Shown here: piece by piece, positions 7,227 through 14,049 of the stretch
Numbering within the stretch: the stretch's first letter is position 1
Layout: the number at the start of each line of letters is the position of its first letter
Assembly (NCBI GenBank): GCA_040900105.1
Contig: JBBDZP010000038.1
Coordinates: 1 to 23,078 of the forward strand
Direction: 5' to 3'
DNA: 23,078 bases
Source: JACPDD01 sp040900105
Lineage (GTDB): Bacteria > Patescibacteriota > Microgenomatia > Levybacterales > UBA12049
Program-made: the position numbers and the translations under genes
The notes under the pieces: model-generated
What the model saw: the letters and a program-made list of their open reading frames with translations, nothing else
Told to the model about the DNA's origin: nothing
The model's database searches: none

Positions 7227-7235
7227 AGTATAGCA
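7227..7235 (-). promoter_or_regulatory. Extended -10 promoter of the PBP gene
   Basis: On the minus strand TGC-TATACT (7235 to 7227) is followed by 8 nt and ATG 7218. It forms the left half of an 8-bp inverted repeat, AGTATAGC 7227-7234 and GCTATACT 7253-7260, whose right half is the tyrS -10. Confidence 0.65.
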
Positions 7236-7251
7236 AATAAATTGGTATTCA

Positions 7252-7260
7252 TGCTATACT
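7252..7260 (+). promoter_or_regulatory. Extended -10 promoter of tyrS (leaderless)
   Basis: TGC-TATACT at 7252-7260 is followed by 6 nt and ATG 7267, putting +1 at or next to the start codon. No -35 match is visible at the right distance, consistent with an extended -10 promoter. It is divergent from the PBP promoter. Confidence 0.65.
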
Positions 7261-7266
7261 TTTGCT

Positions 7267-8454
7267 ATGAATGATATAGATGAGCTTCTGGTACGGAGCG
7301 TGGCCAACATAATTCCGGGCAAAAGCGAACTGTCGGAACTTCTGAAATCCGGTAAAAAATCAAACGTTTATCTAGGTATTGACCCAACCGCCACAAAAAT
7401 CCACTTGGGGCACGCGGTTCCGCTTAGAAAACTACAAAAGTTCGCCGAGATGGGGCACAACGTAACATTTCTTATTGGAGACTTCACAGCACTTATAGGA
7501 GATACTTCGGATAAAGATTCTGAGAGGCCGATTTTAACCCCAAAACAAATTGAAGAAAATTTTCAAACCTACAAAAAACAAGCGGAAAAAATTCTTGATT
7601 TTTCAAAAGTTAAAGTAAGGCACAACAGCGAATGGTTAAAAAAACTAACGTTTGAAGAAATTATAAAGCTCTCCCATGCATTTTCCTTAAATGATTTCAT
7701 AAGTAGAGAACTGATTCGCAAGAGGCTTGATGAAAAAAAGAACATAGGGCTTGCAGAAACTCAATACCCAATGATGCAGGGATATGACAGCTATTTCTTA
7801 GATACGGATTTACAAATTGGAGGGACAGACCAAACATTTAACATGCAAGCCGGAAGAACTTTACAGAAAAAATGGAGAAACAAGGAAAGTTTTGTTTTAG
7901 CGACAGAATTTCTTATGGGAACGGACGGAAGAAAAATGAGCAAAACCTGGAACAATGCAATTTGGCTAGATGACTCTCCAAATGATATGTATGCAAAGAT
8001 TATGAGGGTTGAAGACAATCTGATTATTGATTACTTCACATTAGCAACGAATATTTCCTTAGAAGAAATTGAAAAGATAAAAGAAGAACTGAAAAAAGAA
8101 AACCCTATTAACGTAAAGAAGAAACTTGCAAAAATAATCGTTACCGAACTCTACGATGAAAAAACTGCCAAAGATGCGGAAAAAGAATTTGAAAGTAGGG
8201 TTCAAAACAAGAAATTGCCAACTCAAATACGAGTCCAAGATGTCGCATTCGGTGCTGAAACCATTGATTATTTAGATATGTTAGTGCAATTTGGATTAGC
8301 AAGCTCAAGAGGAGAAGCTAAGAGATTAATTTTGGGAGGGGGAGTGGAAATTAATGGTAAAAAAATTACTGAGCCATCGGGAAAAGTTACAGTTGAAGAC
8401 GACACTATTATAAAAGTTGGAAAAAGAAGTTTCGTAAAAATAAAAATCAAATAA
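7267..8454 (+). CDS. tyrS: Tyrosine--tRNA ligase
   Basis: This class I synthetase has 395 aa. The Rossmann core contains YLGIDPTATKIHLGHAVPLR with the HIGH-type motif HLGH at residues 46-49, and a KMSKT motif at 223-227 in place of KMSKS. Between them lies the tyrosine pocket region (ETQYPMMQGYDSYFL, IGGTDQTFNMQAGR). The C-terminal 60 or so residues form an S4 RNA-binding domain (SRGEAKRLILGGGVEINGKK). ATG 7267 starts the transcription unit and no Shine-Dalgarno precedes it. The stop overlaps the start of the purD-like gene (TAATG), so the two are probably cotranscribed and translationally coupled. Confidence 0.96.
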   Translation: MNDIDELLVRSVANIIPGKSELSELLKSGKKSNVYLGIDPTATKIHLGHAVPLRKLQKFAEMGHNVTFLIGDFTALIGDTSDKDSERPILTPKQIEENFQTYKKQAEKILDFSKVKVRHNSEWLKKLTFEEIIKLSHAFSLNDFISRELIRKRLDEKKNIGLAETQYPMMQGYDSYFLDTDLQIGGTDQTFNMQAGRTLQKKWRNKESFVLATEFLMGTDGRKMSKTWNNAIWLDDSPNDMYAKIMRVEDNLIIDYFTLATNISLEEIEKIKEELKKENPINVKKKLAKIIVTELYDEKTAKDAEKEFESRVQNKKLPTQIRVQDVAFGAETIDYLDMLVQFGLASSRGEAKRLILGGGVEINGKKITEPSGKVTVEDDTIIKVGKRSFVKIKIK

Positions 8455-9767
8455 TGCAGAATAGCGGCGGCAAAACTGTTGTTGTTATAGACAGCGGCGG
8501 AAGAGGAGCCAGTCTTGTTTATAAATACTCCCTAAGTCCTCATGTTAAAAAAATAATTGCAATCCCAGGAAATGATTTAATGCAGGCAAATTCCAAAATT
8601 CCTGTTTTGATTTTTAAAAAAGTTAAGGCTACAGACGCTCTAAAAATAGTTAAGCTATGCAAAAGATATAAAGCCGACCTTGTTGATATTGCACAGGACA
8701 ACGCAGTAGAAGAGGGAATTACAGATAAATTAACAGGACAAGGATTTAATGTAATGGGACCTACACGCAAAGCAGGACAAATAGAATGGGATAAAGCATG
8801 GTCGCGCAAATTCATGGAAAAATATAAAATTCCATCTCCTAAATATTGGGTATTTAGATCAAAAAAAGAAGCAATCAAATTTATTGAAAAGCAAAATGGT
8901 GGGGCATGGTTTATAAAAGCTTCCGGCTTGGCAGAAGGAAAAGGAGCATTCCCTGCAAGCAGTAAAAAAGAAGCGATTAATGCAGTTTTTCAAATGTCAA
9001 AACTTGGAAAAGCAGGAAAAAAATTTGTAATAGAGCAGTGGATCAAAGGCGAAGAATTTTCAATGTTTGCAATAAGCGATGGCACATCTTTTCAAATAGT
9101 AGGCAGCGCACAAGATCACAAAAGAATGTATGACGCAGATAATGGACAAAATACAGGGGGGATGGGATGCAGTACTCCTGCCCTTATTATTACAAAACAA
9201 ATTTATAAACAGGCAGAAATCATAATCGATAAAACACTAAAAGGACTTCTTAAAGAAGACAGAAGATATAAAGGAGTTTTATATTTAGGCGCGATTGTTA
9301 AGCACAAAAAAGTTTTTGTAATTGAATTCAACGCGCGCTGGGGAGATCCGGAGGCCGAAGTAATTATTCCGGGGATGAAAAATGATTTATTCGAAATTGG
9401 AATGCATATAGCCCAAGAAAATTTAGCTAACGCTAAGATTAAAACAGACGGACTTTCCAGAGTGGCTGTTACGGGAGTGCTGCATCCCTGTGCATCAAGT
9501 AAAAAAAAGCAGATATTTGGCATAGAAAATGTTTTAAAAAATAAGAAAACAATGATTTTTGGATCCCGCGTAAGCAAAAAAGGCAGCAAATATTTTGTAT
9601 CCAAAGGAAGACTTTTCCACATTGTAGGAAAAGGAAAAAATGTTATAAGCGCAAGAAAGTCAGCCTACAAGGCAATGCAGCAAATTTCCATAAAAAGAGA
9701 TAATCTTCACTACAGAACAGACATTGGATATAGAGACGTTGAGAGACTTGGTAAAAATAGTGTATAA
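8454..9767 (+). CDS. purD: Phosphoribosylamine--glycine ligase-like ATP-grasp protein (PurD family)
   Basis: PurD makes glycinamide ribonucleotide from phosphoribosylamine, glycine and ATP. The 437-aa protein has the PurD blocks in order: SGGRGASLVYKYSLSPHV and PGN (N-domain), IEWDKAWSRKFMEKYKIP, the ATP-grasp stretch FIKASGLAEGKG, DHKRMYDADNGQNTGGMG, EFNARWGDPEAEVIIPGM with metal-binding acidic residues, and a C-terminal RTDIGYRDV. The family's usual GGREHAL is changed to GGRGASL, losing the His. No other purine gene is in the window, and CPR genomes commonly lack the pathway, so the substrate could differ. It overlaps tyrS by one base. Confidence 0.8.
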   Translation: MQNSGGKTVVVIDSGGRGASLVYKYSLSPHVKKIIAIPGNDLMQANSKIPVLIFKKVKATDALKIVKLCKRYKADLVDIAQDNAVEEGITDKLTGQGFNVMGPTRKAGQIEWDKAWSRKFMEKYKIPSPKYWVFRSKKEAIKFIEKQNGGAWFIKASGLAEGKGAFPASSKKEAINAVFQMSKLGKAGKKFVIEQWIKGEEFSMFAISDGTSFQIVGSAQDHKRMYDADNGQNTGGMGCSTPALIITKQIYKQAEIIIDKTLKGLLKEDRRYKGVLYLGAIVKHKKVFVIEFNARWGDPEAEVIIPGMKNDLFEIGMHIAQENLANAKIKTDGLSRVAVTGVLHPCASSKKKQIFGIENVLKNKKTMIFGSRVSKKGSKYFVSKGRLFHIVGKGKNVISARKSAYKAMQQISIKRDNLHYRTDIGYRDVERLGKNSV

Positions 9768-9768
9768 T
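9739..9768 (+). promoter_or_regulatory. Promoter of the recG unit (leaderless)
   Basis: TTGAGA (9739-9744), 18 nt, TATAAT (9763-9768), then 7 nt to ATG 9776 of the 35-codon ORF. It overlaps the end of the purD-like gene, so recG can be expressed separately from tyrS-purD. Confidence 0.65.
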
Positions 9769-9775
9769 TTTTAAT

Positions 9776-9883
9776 ATGGAGTTTTTTAGAAAACATACTT
9801 GGATTGGAAGGGCAATAATAGTAGTTGTGACTCTTGCGTTAATTGCTACCTCATTCCTGCCCTTTCTCATAATGCTTCAATAG
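9776..9883 (+). CDS. 35-aa single-pass membrane microprotein upstream of recG
   Basis: The ORF encodes a short basic start (MEFFRKHTWIGR) followed by one hydrophobic segment of about 20 residues (AIIVVVTLALIATSFLPFLI) and a stop. Its ATG sits exactly where the promoter at 9739-9768 would start transcription. Its stop (TAG 9881-9883) is 2 nt before the recG ATG, which has no Shine-Dalgarno, so translation of recG may depend on terminating ribosomes. Function is unknown; possibilities are a real membrane microprotein or a leader ORF. It is too short for a family call. Confidence 0.6.
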   Translation: MEFFRKHTWIGRAIIVVVTLALIATSFLPFLIMLQ

Positions 9884-9885
9884 TT

Positions 9886-11952
9886 ATGGATCTGCATGCT
9901 CCCATAAAGACAGGCGGACGCGTCTTTAAGATGTATGCGGGCAGACTTGAAAAACTTGGAATAAAAACACCATGGGATTTTCTCTTGCATGTTCCGTCAA
10001 GATACGAGGACTTCTCTCTCATCTCCAAAATATCGGAAATTCAATCTGGTGAAACCGTAACCATAAATGGAACTGTTCTGGAAATTAAAAATCAGTACAC
10101 AAGAAGATGGAAAAATCTTCAGAAAGCAAAAATAAAAGATGGCAGCGGAGAAATGAATGTCCTTTGGTTTAACCAACCTTATCTTGCAAAAAGCATAAAA
10201 GCAGGAGACAAAATTGCACTTTCGGGAAAAGTAACCAGCGACAAAAACGGACTTGCGATGATTGCGCCTGACTATGAACTTCTGACTGAGGCCGAACCTA
10301 TCCACACGGGAAGACTTGTTCCAATTTATCCGGAAACGCGCGGAGTAAGCTCCAGGTGGATAAGAAGGCAGGTTAGAAAGTTTTTGGACGCTTTACCGGC
10401 AGACTTGAAAGATTATTTACCCTCCGAAATTATTTCTCAGGAAAATTTACCGGATTTAAAAAATGCACTCCTGCAAATTCATTTCCCGAAAAATCTTGAG
10501 AGTGCACAAAGGGCAAGAGAAAGGCTTTCTTTTGATGAATTATTTCTATTGCAGCTTAGATCTAAAACAAAAAGGGAAGAATGGAAAGAGAGGATTAAAG
10601 GAATTCCCTTCGAAATAAAAAAATTTGATAAGGAACTCGCCAGTTTTTATAAGTCCCTACCTTTTGATCTAACAAATTCTCAAAAAAAGGCAATTGAGGA
10701 AATACTCAAAGATCTGCAACAAGAAAAACCAATGAATAGACTTCTACAGGGAGACGTGGGAAGCGGGAAAACTGTTGTAGGAGCAGTTGCTATGTACATT
10801 GCATTCCTCAATGATTACAAATCGGTTCTTATGACACCGACTGAGATCCTTGCTATCCAACATTTTAATACAATATCTAATCTTTTATCTCCTTTTGGAG
10901 TTAACATCGAACTCGCTACAAGTAGCATGCATCATGTATCAAGTAGCAAGAGTAAAAAAGGAAAAATACATAATACAAAATATACCCTACATGATGCTGA
11001 CGTAGTCATTGGAACGCACTCTGTTTTATTTAAAAAAATTGAGCCCGAGAAATTAGGGCTAGTTATTATTGATGAACAACAAAGATTTGGAGTAGAGCAG
11101 AGAAGTATCATAAGATTGAAGGGCAATAATCCGCATTTTCTTACCATGACCGCAACGCCAATTCCAAGGACCGTAGCATTAACCATTTATGGAGACTTGG
11201 ATGTTTCGTATCTTGCCGATATGCCGCATGGCAGAAAAATAGTTAAAACCTGGCTCACTCCGGAAATAAAGAGGGAAGGAGCATATAGCTGGATTGAAAA
11301 AGAGATTGAAAAGCATAAAACTCAGGCATTTATAATTTGTCCATTTATTGAAGAGTCGGAAACTATGCAGACAATAAAAGCCGCTAAGGTAGAGTTTGAA
11401 AGACTAAAAAACGAAATCTTTAAAAATTTAAAACTTGAAGTTTTGCATGGAAAAATGAAAGGAAAAGAAAAAGAGAAAATTATGCATGATTTTAAAAATA
11501 AAAAGTTTGATATATTAGTTGCAACGCCGCTTGTTGAAGTAGGAATAGATATTCCAAACGCAACAATAATTGTTATTGAGGGTGCAGAACGCTTTGGACT
11601 TGCACAGCTTCACCAATTAAGGGGTAGGGTAGGAAGGTCAGACATGCAATCCTATTGTCTTTTATTTACAGAAGCAAAAACCGGCAATGCGCTTACAAGA
11701 CTTAAGGGGATGGAAGCAATCCAAAACGGCGCAGAGCTTGCAGAGCTGGATCTTAAACTTAGAGGGCCTGGGGACATCTACGGAACCATGCAGCACGGAA
11801 TGCCAAGGCTTAAGGTTGCATCCTTTTCTGATTTTTCCTTGATAGAACGGGCAAGTATGGAAGCGGAAAAAATATTGCCAAAGCTTTCAAGATATCCACA
11901 ACTGGAAAAAGAATTAAATAACATTAACTCCCTCCAAATCTCCCCAGACTAA
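9886..11952 (+). CDS. recG: ATP-dependent DNA helicase RecG
   Basis: RecG remodels stalled replication forks and branched DNA. The 688-aa chain has an N-terminal wedge/OB region (GRVFKMYAGRLEKLGIKTPWDFLLHVPSRYED, then TVTINGTVLEI), Walker A GDVGSGKT at 289-296, a motif II variant DEQQ at 396-399 (DEQH is usual) followed by RFGVEQR, TMTATPIPRT, and motif VI QLRGRVGR at 577-584, ending in the RecG C-terminal LKLRGPGDIYGTMQHG region. ATG 9886 is chosen because the RecG N-domain starts there; an upstream TTG at 9799 would add residues that overlap the microprotein. The stop is immediately followed by a transposon palindrome. A diverged copy of its 3' end lies beyond the transposase. Confidence 0.96.
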   Translation: MDLHAPIKTGGRVFKMYAGRLEKLGIKTPWDFLLHVPSRYEDFSLISKISEIQSGETVTINGTVLEIKNQYTRRWKNLQKAKIKDGSGEMNVLWFNQPYLAKSIKAGDKIALSGKVTSDKNGLAMIAPDYELLTEAEPIHTGRLVPIYPETRGVSSRWIRRQVRKFLDALPADLKDYLPSEIISQENLPDLKNALLQIHFPKNLESAQRARERLSFDELFLLQLRSKTKREEWKERIKGIPFEIKKFDKELASFYKSLPFDLTNSQKKAIEEILKDLQQEKPMNRLLQGDVGSGKTVVGAVAMYIAFLNDYKSVLMTPTEILAIQHFNTISNLLSPFGVNIELATSSMHHVSSSKSKKGKIHNTKYTLHDADVVIGTHSVLFKKIEPEKLGLVIIDEQQRFGVEQRSIIRLKGNNPHFLTMTATPIPRTVALTIYGDLDVSYLADMPHGRKIVKTWLTPEIKREGAYSWIEKEIEKHKTQAFIICPFIEESETMQTIKAAKVEFERLKNEIFKNLKLEVLHGKMKGKEKEKIMHDFKNKKFDILVATPLVEVGIDIPNATIIVIEGAERFGLAQLHQLRGRVGRSDMQSYCLLFTEAKTGNALTRLKGMEAIQNGAELAELDLKLRGPGDIYGTMQHGMPRLKVASFSDFSLIERASMEAEKILPKLSRYPQLEKELNNINSLQISPD

Positions 11953-11967
11953 ACACACCTGGTGTGT
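11953..11967. repeat. Left palindrome of the RAYT unit
   Basis: ACACACC and GGTGTGT arms around a single T. It begins at the base after the recG TAA and could also act as a 3'-end stem for recG mRNA, though no T-tract follows. Confidence 0.75.
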
Positions 11968-12008
11968 AATAGCTTTACACATTTGAAAATTTGTGTTTTC
12001 ATTATAAT

Positions 12009-12656
12009 ATGCCTGCCAGAACAGTGCCTTTAGTAAATCAAGAATACTATCATATAGTAAATAGGGGCGTTGCCAAAATGCCTATATTTCTTACACAAAG
12101 AGACTATGATAGGTTTGTAGAAACGTTCAGGTATTATTTAAAAAAAGAAGTAAATAAGAGATTTTCCATCTCTTTTGATAAAGATAAAACCACAGGATTA
12201 GAAGATCAAATAGTTGATGTAATTTGTTACTGCTTAATGCCTAATCACTTCCATTTTCTTCTTAAACAAAACGATGATAATGGAATAATGAATTTTGTCA
12301 GGAAAGTTTCAAACAGCTACGCTAAATATTTTAACATTAAATATAAAAGAAAAGGCCCCTTGTTTGAGGGAAAATTCAAAGCTGTAAGAGTAGAAACGAA
12401 TGAACAGCTACTCCATATCTCTAGGTATATTCACCTTAATCCCTTAGTAAGCTTTATAACTCGCGACCTTAACAATTATAAATGGTCTTCATACCCAGAA
12501 TTCTTAGAGAAAGATAATAATAACGTCTGTTCAAAAGATATAATTACAAGCCAGTTTAGGTATCTTAAAAATTATGAACAATTTATTCTAGACCAAGAAG
12601 ACTATGGAAAAAGACTGGAAGAAATAAAACATCAAATTCTTGACGGGGACTCCTAG
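12009..12656 (+). CDS. REP-associated tyrosine transposase (Y1/TnpA_REP type)
   Basis: This 215-aa HUH single-strand transposase has the family signature: YYHIVNRGVAKMPIF near the N-terminus, CYCLMPNHFHFLL containing the metal-binding HFH, and SNSYAKYFNIKYKRKGPLFEGKFKAV, where a Tyr of the YAKYFN block is the likely nucleophile. RYIHLNP and YKWSSY blocks follow. All catalytic motifs look intact. ATG 12009 is chosen because MPARTVPLVNQEYYHI fits family N-termini. No Shine-Dalgarno is seen, and a TATAAT directly abuts the ATG, too close to serve it. The gene lies between inverted palindromes that are its probable substrates. Confidence 0.9.
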   Translation: MPARTVPLVNQEYYHIVNRGVAKMPIFLTQRDYDRFVETFRYYLKKEVNKRFSISFDKDKTTGLEDQIVDVICYCLMPNHFHFLLKQNDDNGIMNFVRKVSNSYAKYFNIKYKRKGPLFEGKFKAVRVETNEQLLHISRYIHLNPLVSFITRDLNNYKWSSYPEFLEKDNNNVCSKDIITSQFRYLKNYEQFILDQEDYGKRLEEIKHQILDGDS

Positions 12657-12668
12657 ATGTCTAGATGT
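12653..12668. repeat. Tandem CTAGATGT x2 at the transposase 3' end
   Basis: CTAGATGT is repeated exactly at 12653-12660 and 12661-12668. The first copy contains the transposase stop codon and the second runs into the inner inverted repeat ATGTGTAAA. Confidence 0.6.
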
Positions 12669-12680
12669 GTAAATTTAAAC

Positions 12681-12694
12681 CACACCAGGTGTGT
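12681..12694. repeat. Right palindrome of the RAYT unit
   Basis: CACACC and GGTGTG arms around a single A, mirror image of the left palindrome at 11953-11967. Confidence 0.75.
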
Positions 12695-12696
12695 AA

Positions 12697-12764
12697 AACG
12701 AACTTTCACCCGCGCTCGAAAAAGAGCTAAATAAAATAAGCATTAGCAAATCTCCCCGGATTAA
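12697..12764 (+). pseudogene. Decayed recG 3'-end fragment beyond the transposase
   Basis: From 12700 the sequence reads ELSPALEKELNKI, matching the intact RecG tail KLSRYPQLEKELNNI, and then, after a one-base deletion, CAAATCTCCCCGGATTAA against CAAATCTCCCCAGACTAA at the true recG end. By hand about 46 of 65 aligned bases agree. Many differences are synonymous (GAA/GAG, TTA/CTA, CCA/CCG, GAC/GAT), so the copies diverged while coding. Upstream RecG codons are absent, so this is non-functional debris. Confidence 0.75.
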
Positions 12765-12766
12765 TT

Positions 12767-12775
12767 TGGTATACT
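12767..12775 (+). promoter_or_regulatory. Extended -10 promoter of the HAD gene (leaderless)
   Basis: TGG-TATACT at 12767-12775 followed by 7 nt and GTG 12783. It lies immediately after the recG remnant, so it was probably the original promoter downstream of recG. Confidence 0.6.
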
Positions 12776-12782
12776 GTATCCC

Positions 12783-13433
12783 GTGAAAAAGAAAGACATA
12801 AAAGATACTAAGCTTCTTATCTTTGACTGGAGTGGAACAATTAGTGATGACAGAAAGGCAGTCCAGACTGCGTTTAATAGAGTCGCTATAGAAATAGGAT
12901 TAAAACCCATTGAAGACTTAAGATCGTGGCTTAAAAAATCTGTGAGAGAGTTTGAAAACCAATATTCCGAACAGCTATATAAAACTAAATCCCCAGAAGA
13001 GATTCGACAATTATATTTCCGCCATTTCTCCACTCTTAGAGAGGAAGGAATCAAACCCACTGTTTATAAAGATGCCTTAGAAGCATTAACCACAATGAAA
13101 AATAAGGGCAAGAAACTTATTGTAGTAAGCCATCATCCCCATAAAAGCTTAGTAGAGGAAGCGGAGGAGTACGGCCTAACTAAACACTTTGATGAAATAT
13201 TAGGAAGCATACCAGTCAAAACAGACGAAATTATAAAGGTTTGTAAAGATATGATGATTGATGTCGAAAAGGCAGTCTATGTGGGGGATATGGTAAATGA
13301 TATTAAGTCTGCAAAGAAAGCAAAGGTTATCTCGGTTGCATTAACTCAAGGATACCACGATAAAAAAACTCTGCTTAGAGAAAAACCAGACTATCTGCTC
13401 AGAAAACTCTCAGACCTCGTAAATCTTTTGTAG
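12783..13433 (+). CDS. HAD-superfamily hydrolase, variant motif I
   Basis: The 216-aa protein has the HAD fold motifs: motif I IFDWSGTISDD (nucleophile Asp15), motif II VVSHH (Ser116), Lys146 in PVKTDE, and motif IV YVGDMVNDIKSAKKA (Asp169, Asp173). A helical cap of about 70 residues follows motif I. The second Asp of the phosphatase DxD is Ser (D-W-S-G-T); in phosphonatases the same position is Ala (DWAGT), so this is not a textbook phosphatase. Substrate cannot be named. The GTG start is 7 nt after an extended -10. It is followed by rpmF with its own promoter. Confidence 0.8.
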   Translation: MKKKDIKDTKLLIFDWSGTISDDRKAVQTAFNRVAIEIGLKPIEDLRSWLKKSVREFENQYSEQLYKTKSPEEIRQLYFRHFSTLREEGIKPTVYKDALEALTTMKNKGKKLIVVSHHPHKSLVEEAEEYGLTKHFDEILGSIPVKTDEIIKVCKDMMIDVEKAVYVGDMVNDIKSAKKAKVISVALTQGYHDKKTLLREKPDYLLRKLSDLVNLL

Positions 13434-13436
13434 CTG

Positions 13437-13465
13437 TTGCAAGCGAGCTTCAGATTGACTATAAT
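13437..13465 (+). promoter_or_regulatory. Promoter of rpmF-nusB-rnc (leaderless)
   Basis: TTGCAA (13437-13442), 17 nt, TATAAT (13460-13465), 6 nt, GTG 13472. This is the cleanest sigma-70-type promoter in the plus-strand half, placed so that +1 coincides with the start codon. Confidence 0.7.
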
Positions 13466-13471
13466 GTACTC

Positions 13472-13687
13472 GTGCCACACGAACCAAAACGCAGACATTC
13501 AACACAAAGAAAAGGAAAAAGAAGAGCTTCAATAAGACTTTCTGCTCCCCATGTAATTTTTTGCCCAAATTGTAGTGCACCATCTACGCCTCACACTGTT
13601 TGCAAAAGCTGCGGATACTACAGAGGAAGTCAAATTTTAGCTAAGAAGGAAAAGGCGAAGGTAGAAGTAACAACTCCGCAAGCGTAA
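13472..13687 (+). CDS. rpmF: 50S ribosomal protein L32
   Basis: A 71-residue basic protein with a C-terminal zinc ribbon, Cys31-x2-Cys34 and Cys44-x2-Cys47 (FCPNCSAPSTPHTVCKSCGYY), the hallmark of L32. The N-terminus (PHEPKRRHSTQRKGKRRA) corresponds to the usual VPKRKTSKSRR...RRA start. The start codon is GTG 13472, fixed by the promoter just upstream. The TAA stop overlaps the nusB ATG by one base. Confidence 0.92.
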   Translation: MPHEPKRRHSTQRKGKRRASIRLSAPHVIFCPNCSAPSTPHTVCKSCGYYRGSQILAKKEKAKVEVTTPQA

Positions 13688-14049
13688 TGAAAACCGCTTT
13701 TGACCCAAGGCACAAAAAACGAGAAAAAATCGTTGAAGACTTGTTTAAAGTAAGCTTTCACACTCAGGCCATTGGCAAAGACGCCAAAGCGATAATTGAC
13801 AACAAAGATCTTATTGATGAACATATTAAAAATGCTGCTCCCGAGTTTCCGATTGATAAAATAAATAAAATCGATCTGGCAGTTTTAAGGCTTGCTGTAT
13901 ACGAGCTTTTGATAGAGAAAAAACAGCCGCCAAAAGTTATAATAGATGAAGCGATAGAACTTTCTAAAGAGTACGGAGGAGAAACAAGCCCAGCATTTGT
14001 AAATGGTGCATTGGGAAATATTATAAAAAATGGACATACCAAAACTTAA
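13687..14049 (+). CDS. nusB: Transcription antitermination/rRNA processing factor NusB
   Basis: NusB pairs with NusE (S10) on boxA of rRNA transcripts. The 120-aa protein is at the short end of the family but has its C-terminal signature: INKIDLAVLRLAVYELLIEK, PPKVIIDEAIELSKEYGGE and FVNGALGNII. ATG 13687 overlaps the rpmF stop (TAATG), and the 3' end overlaps rnc by 20 nt, so the three genes are probably one coupled unit concerned with ribosome production. Confidence 0.93.
   Translation: MKTAFDPRHKKREKIVEDLFKVSFHTQAIGKDAKAIIDNKDLIDEHIKNAAPEFPIDKINKIDLAVLRLAVYELLIEKKQPPKVIIDEAIELSKEYGGETSPAFVNGALGNIIKNGHTKT

Larger units (their letters stand above)
11953..12694 (+). mobile_element. RAYT/IS200-like unit with inverted terminal palindromes
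   Basis: A Y1 transposase gene is bracketed by near-mirror sequences. The outer pair is ACACACCTGGTGTGT (11953-11967) and its counterpart at 12681-12694 (CACACCAGGTGTGT). The inner pair is TTTACACAT (11974-11982) and ATGTGTAAA (12665-12673). The spacing is 6 and 7 nt on the two sides. Each outer element is itself a hairpin with a one-base centre, as expected of sites bound by Y1 transposases. The left end abuts the recG stop; no short target duplication was seen. Exact ends are inferred. Confidence 0.7.

Noticed and set aside
9799..9885. Extended RecG N-terminus from TTG 9799
   Set aside because: The added residues have no RecG similarity and overlap the better-supported microprotein; ATG 9886 fits the family.
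12003..12008. TATAAT directly before the transposase ATG as its promoter
   Set aside because: It abuts the ATG with no spacing, so transcription would start inside the gene, unlike the 6-8 nt spacing elsewhere.
12653..12668. CTAGATGT tandem as a transposon target-site duplication
   Set aside because: Both copies lie on the same side, inside the element, and Y1 transposases do not make target duplications.
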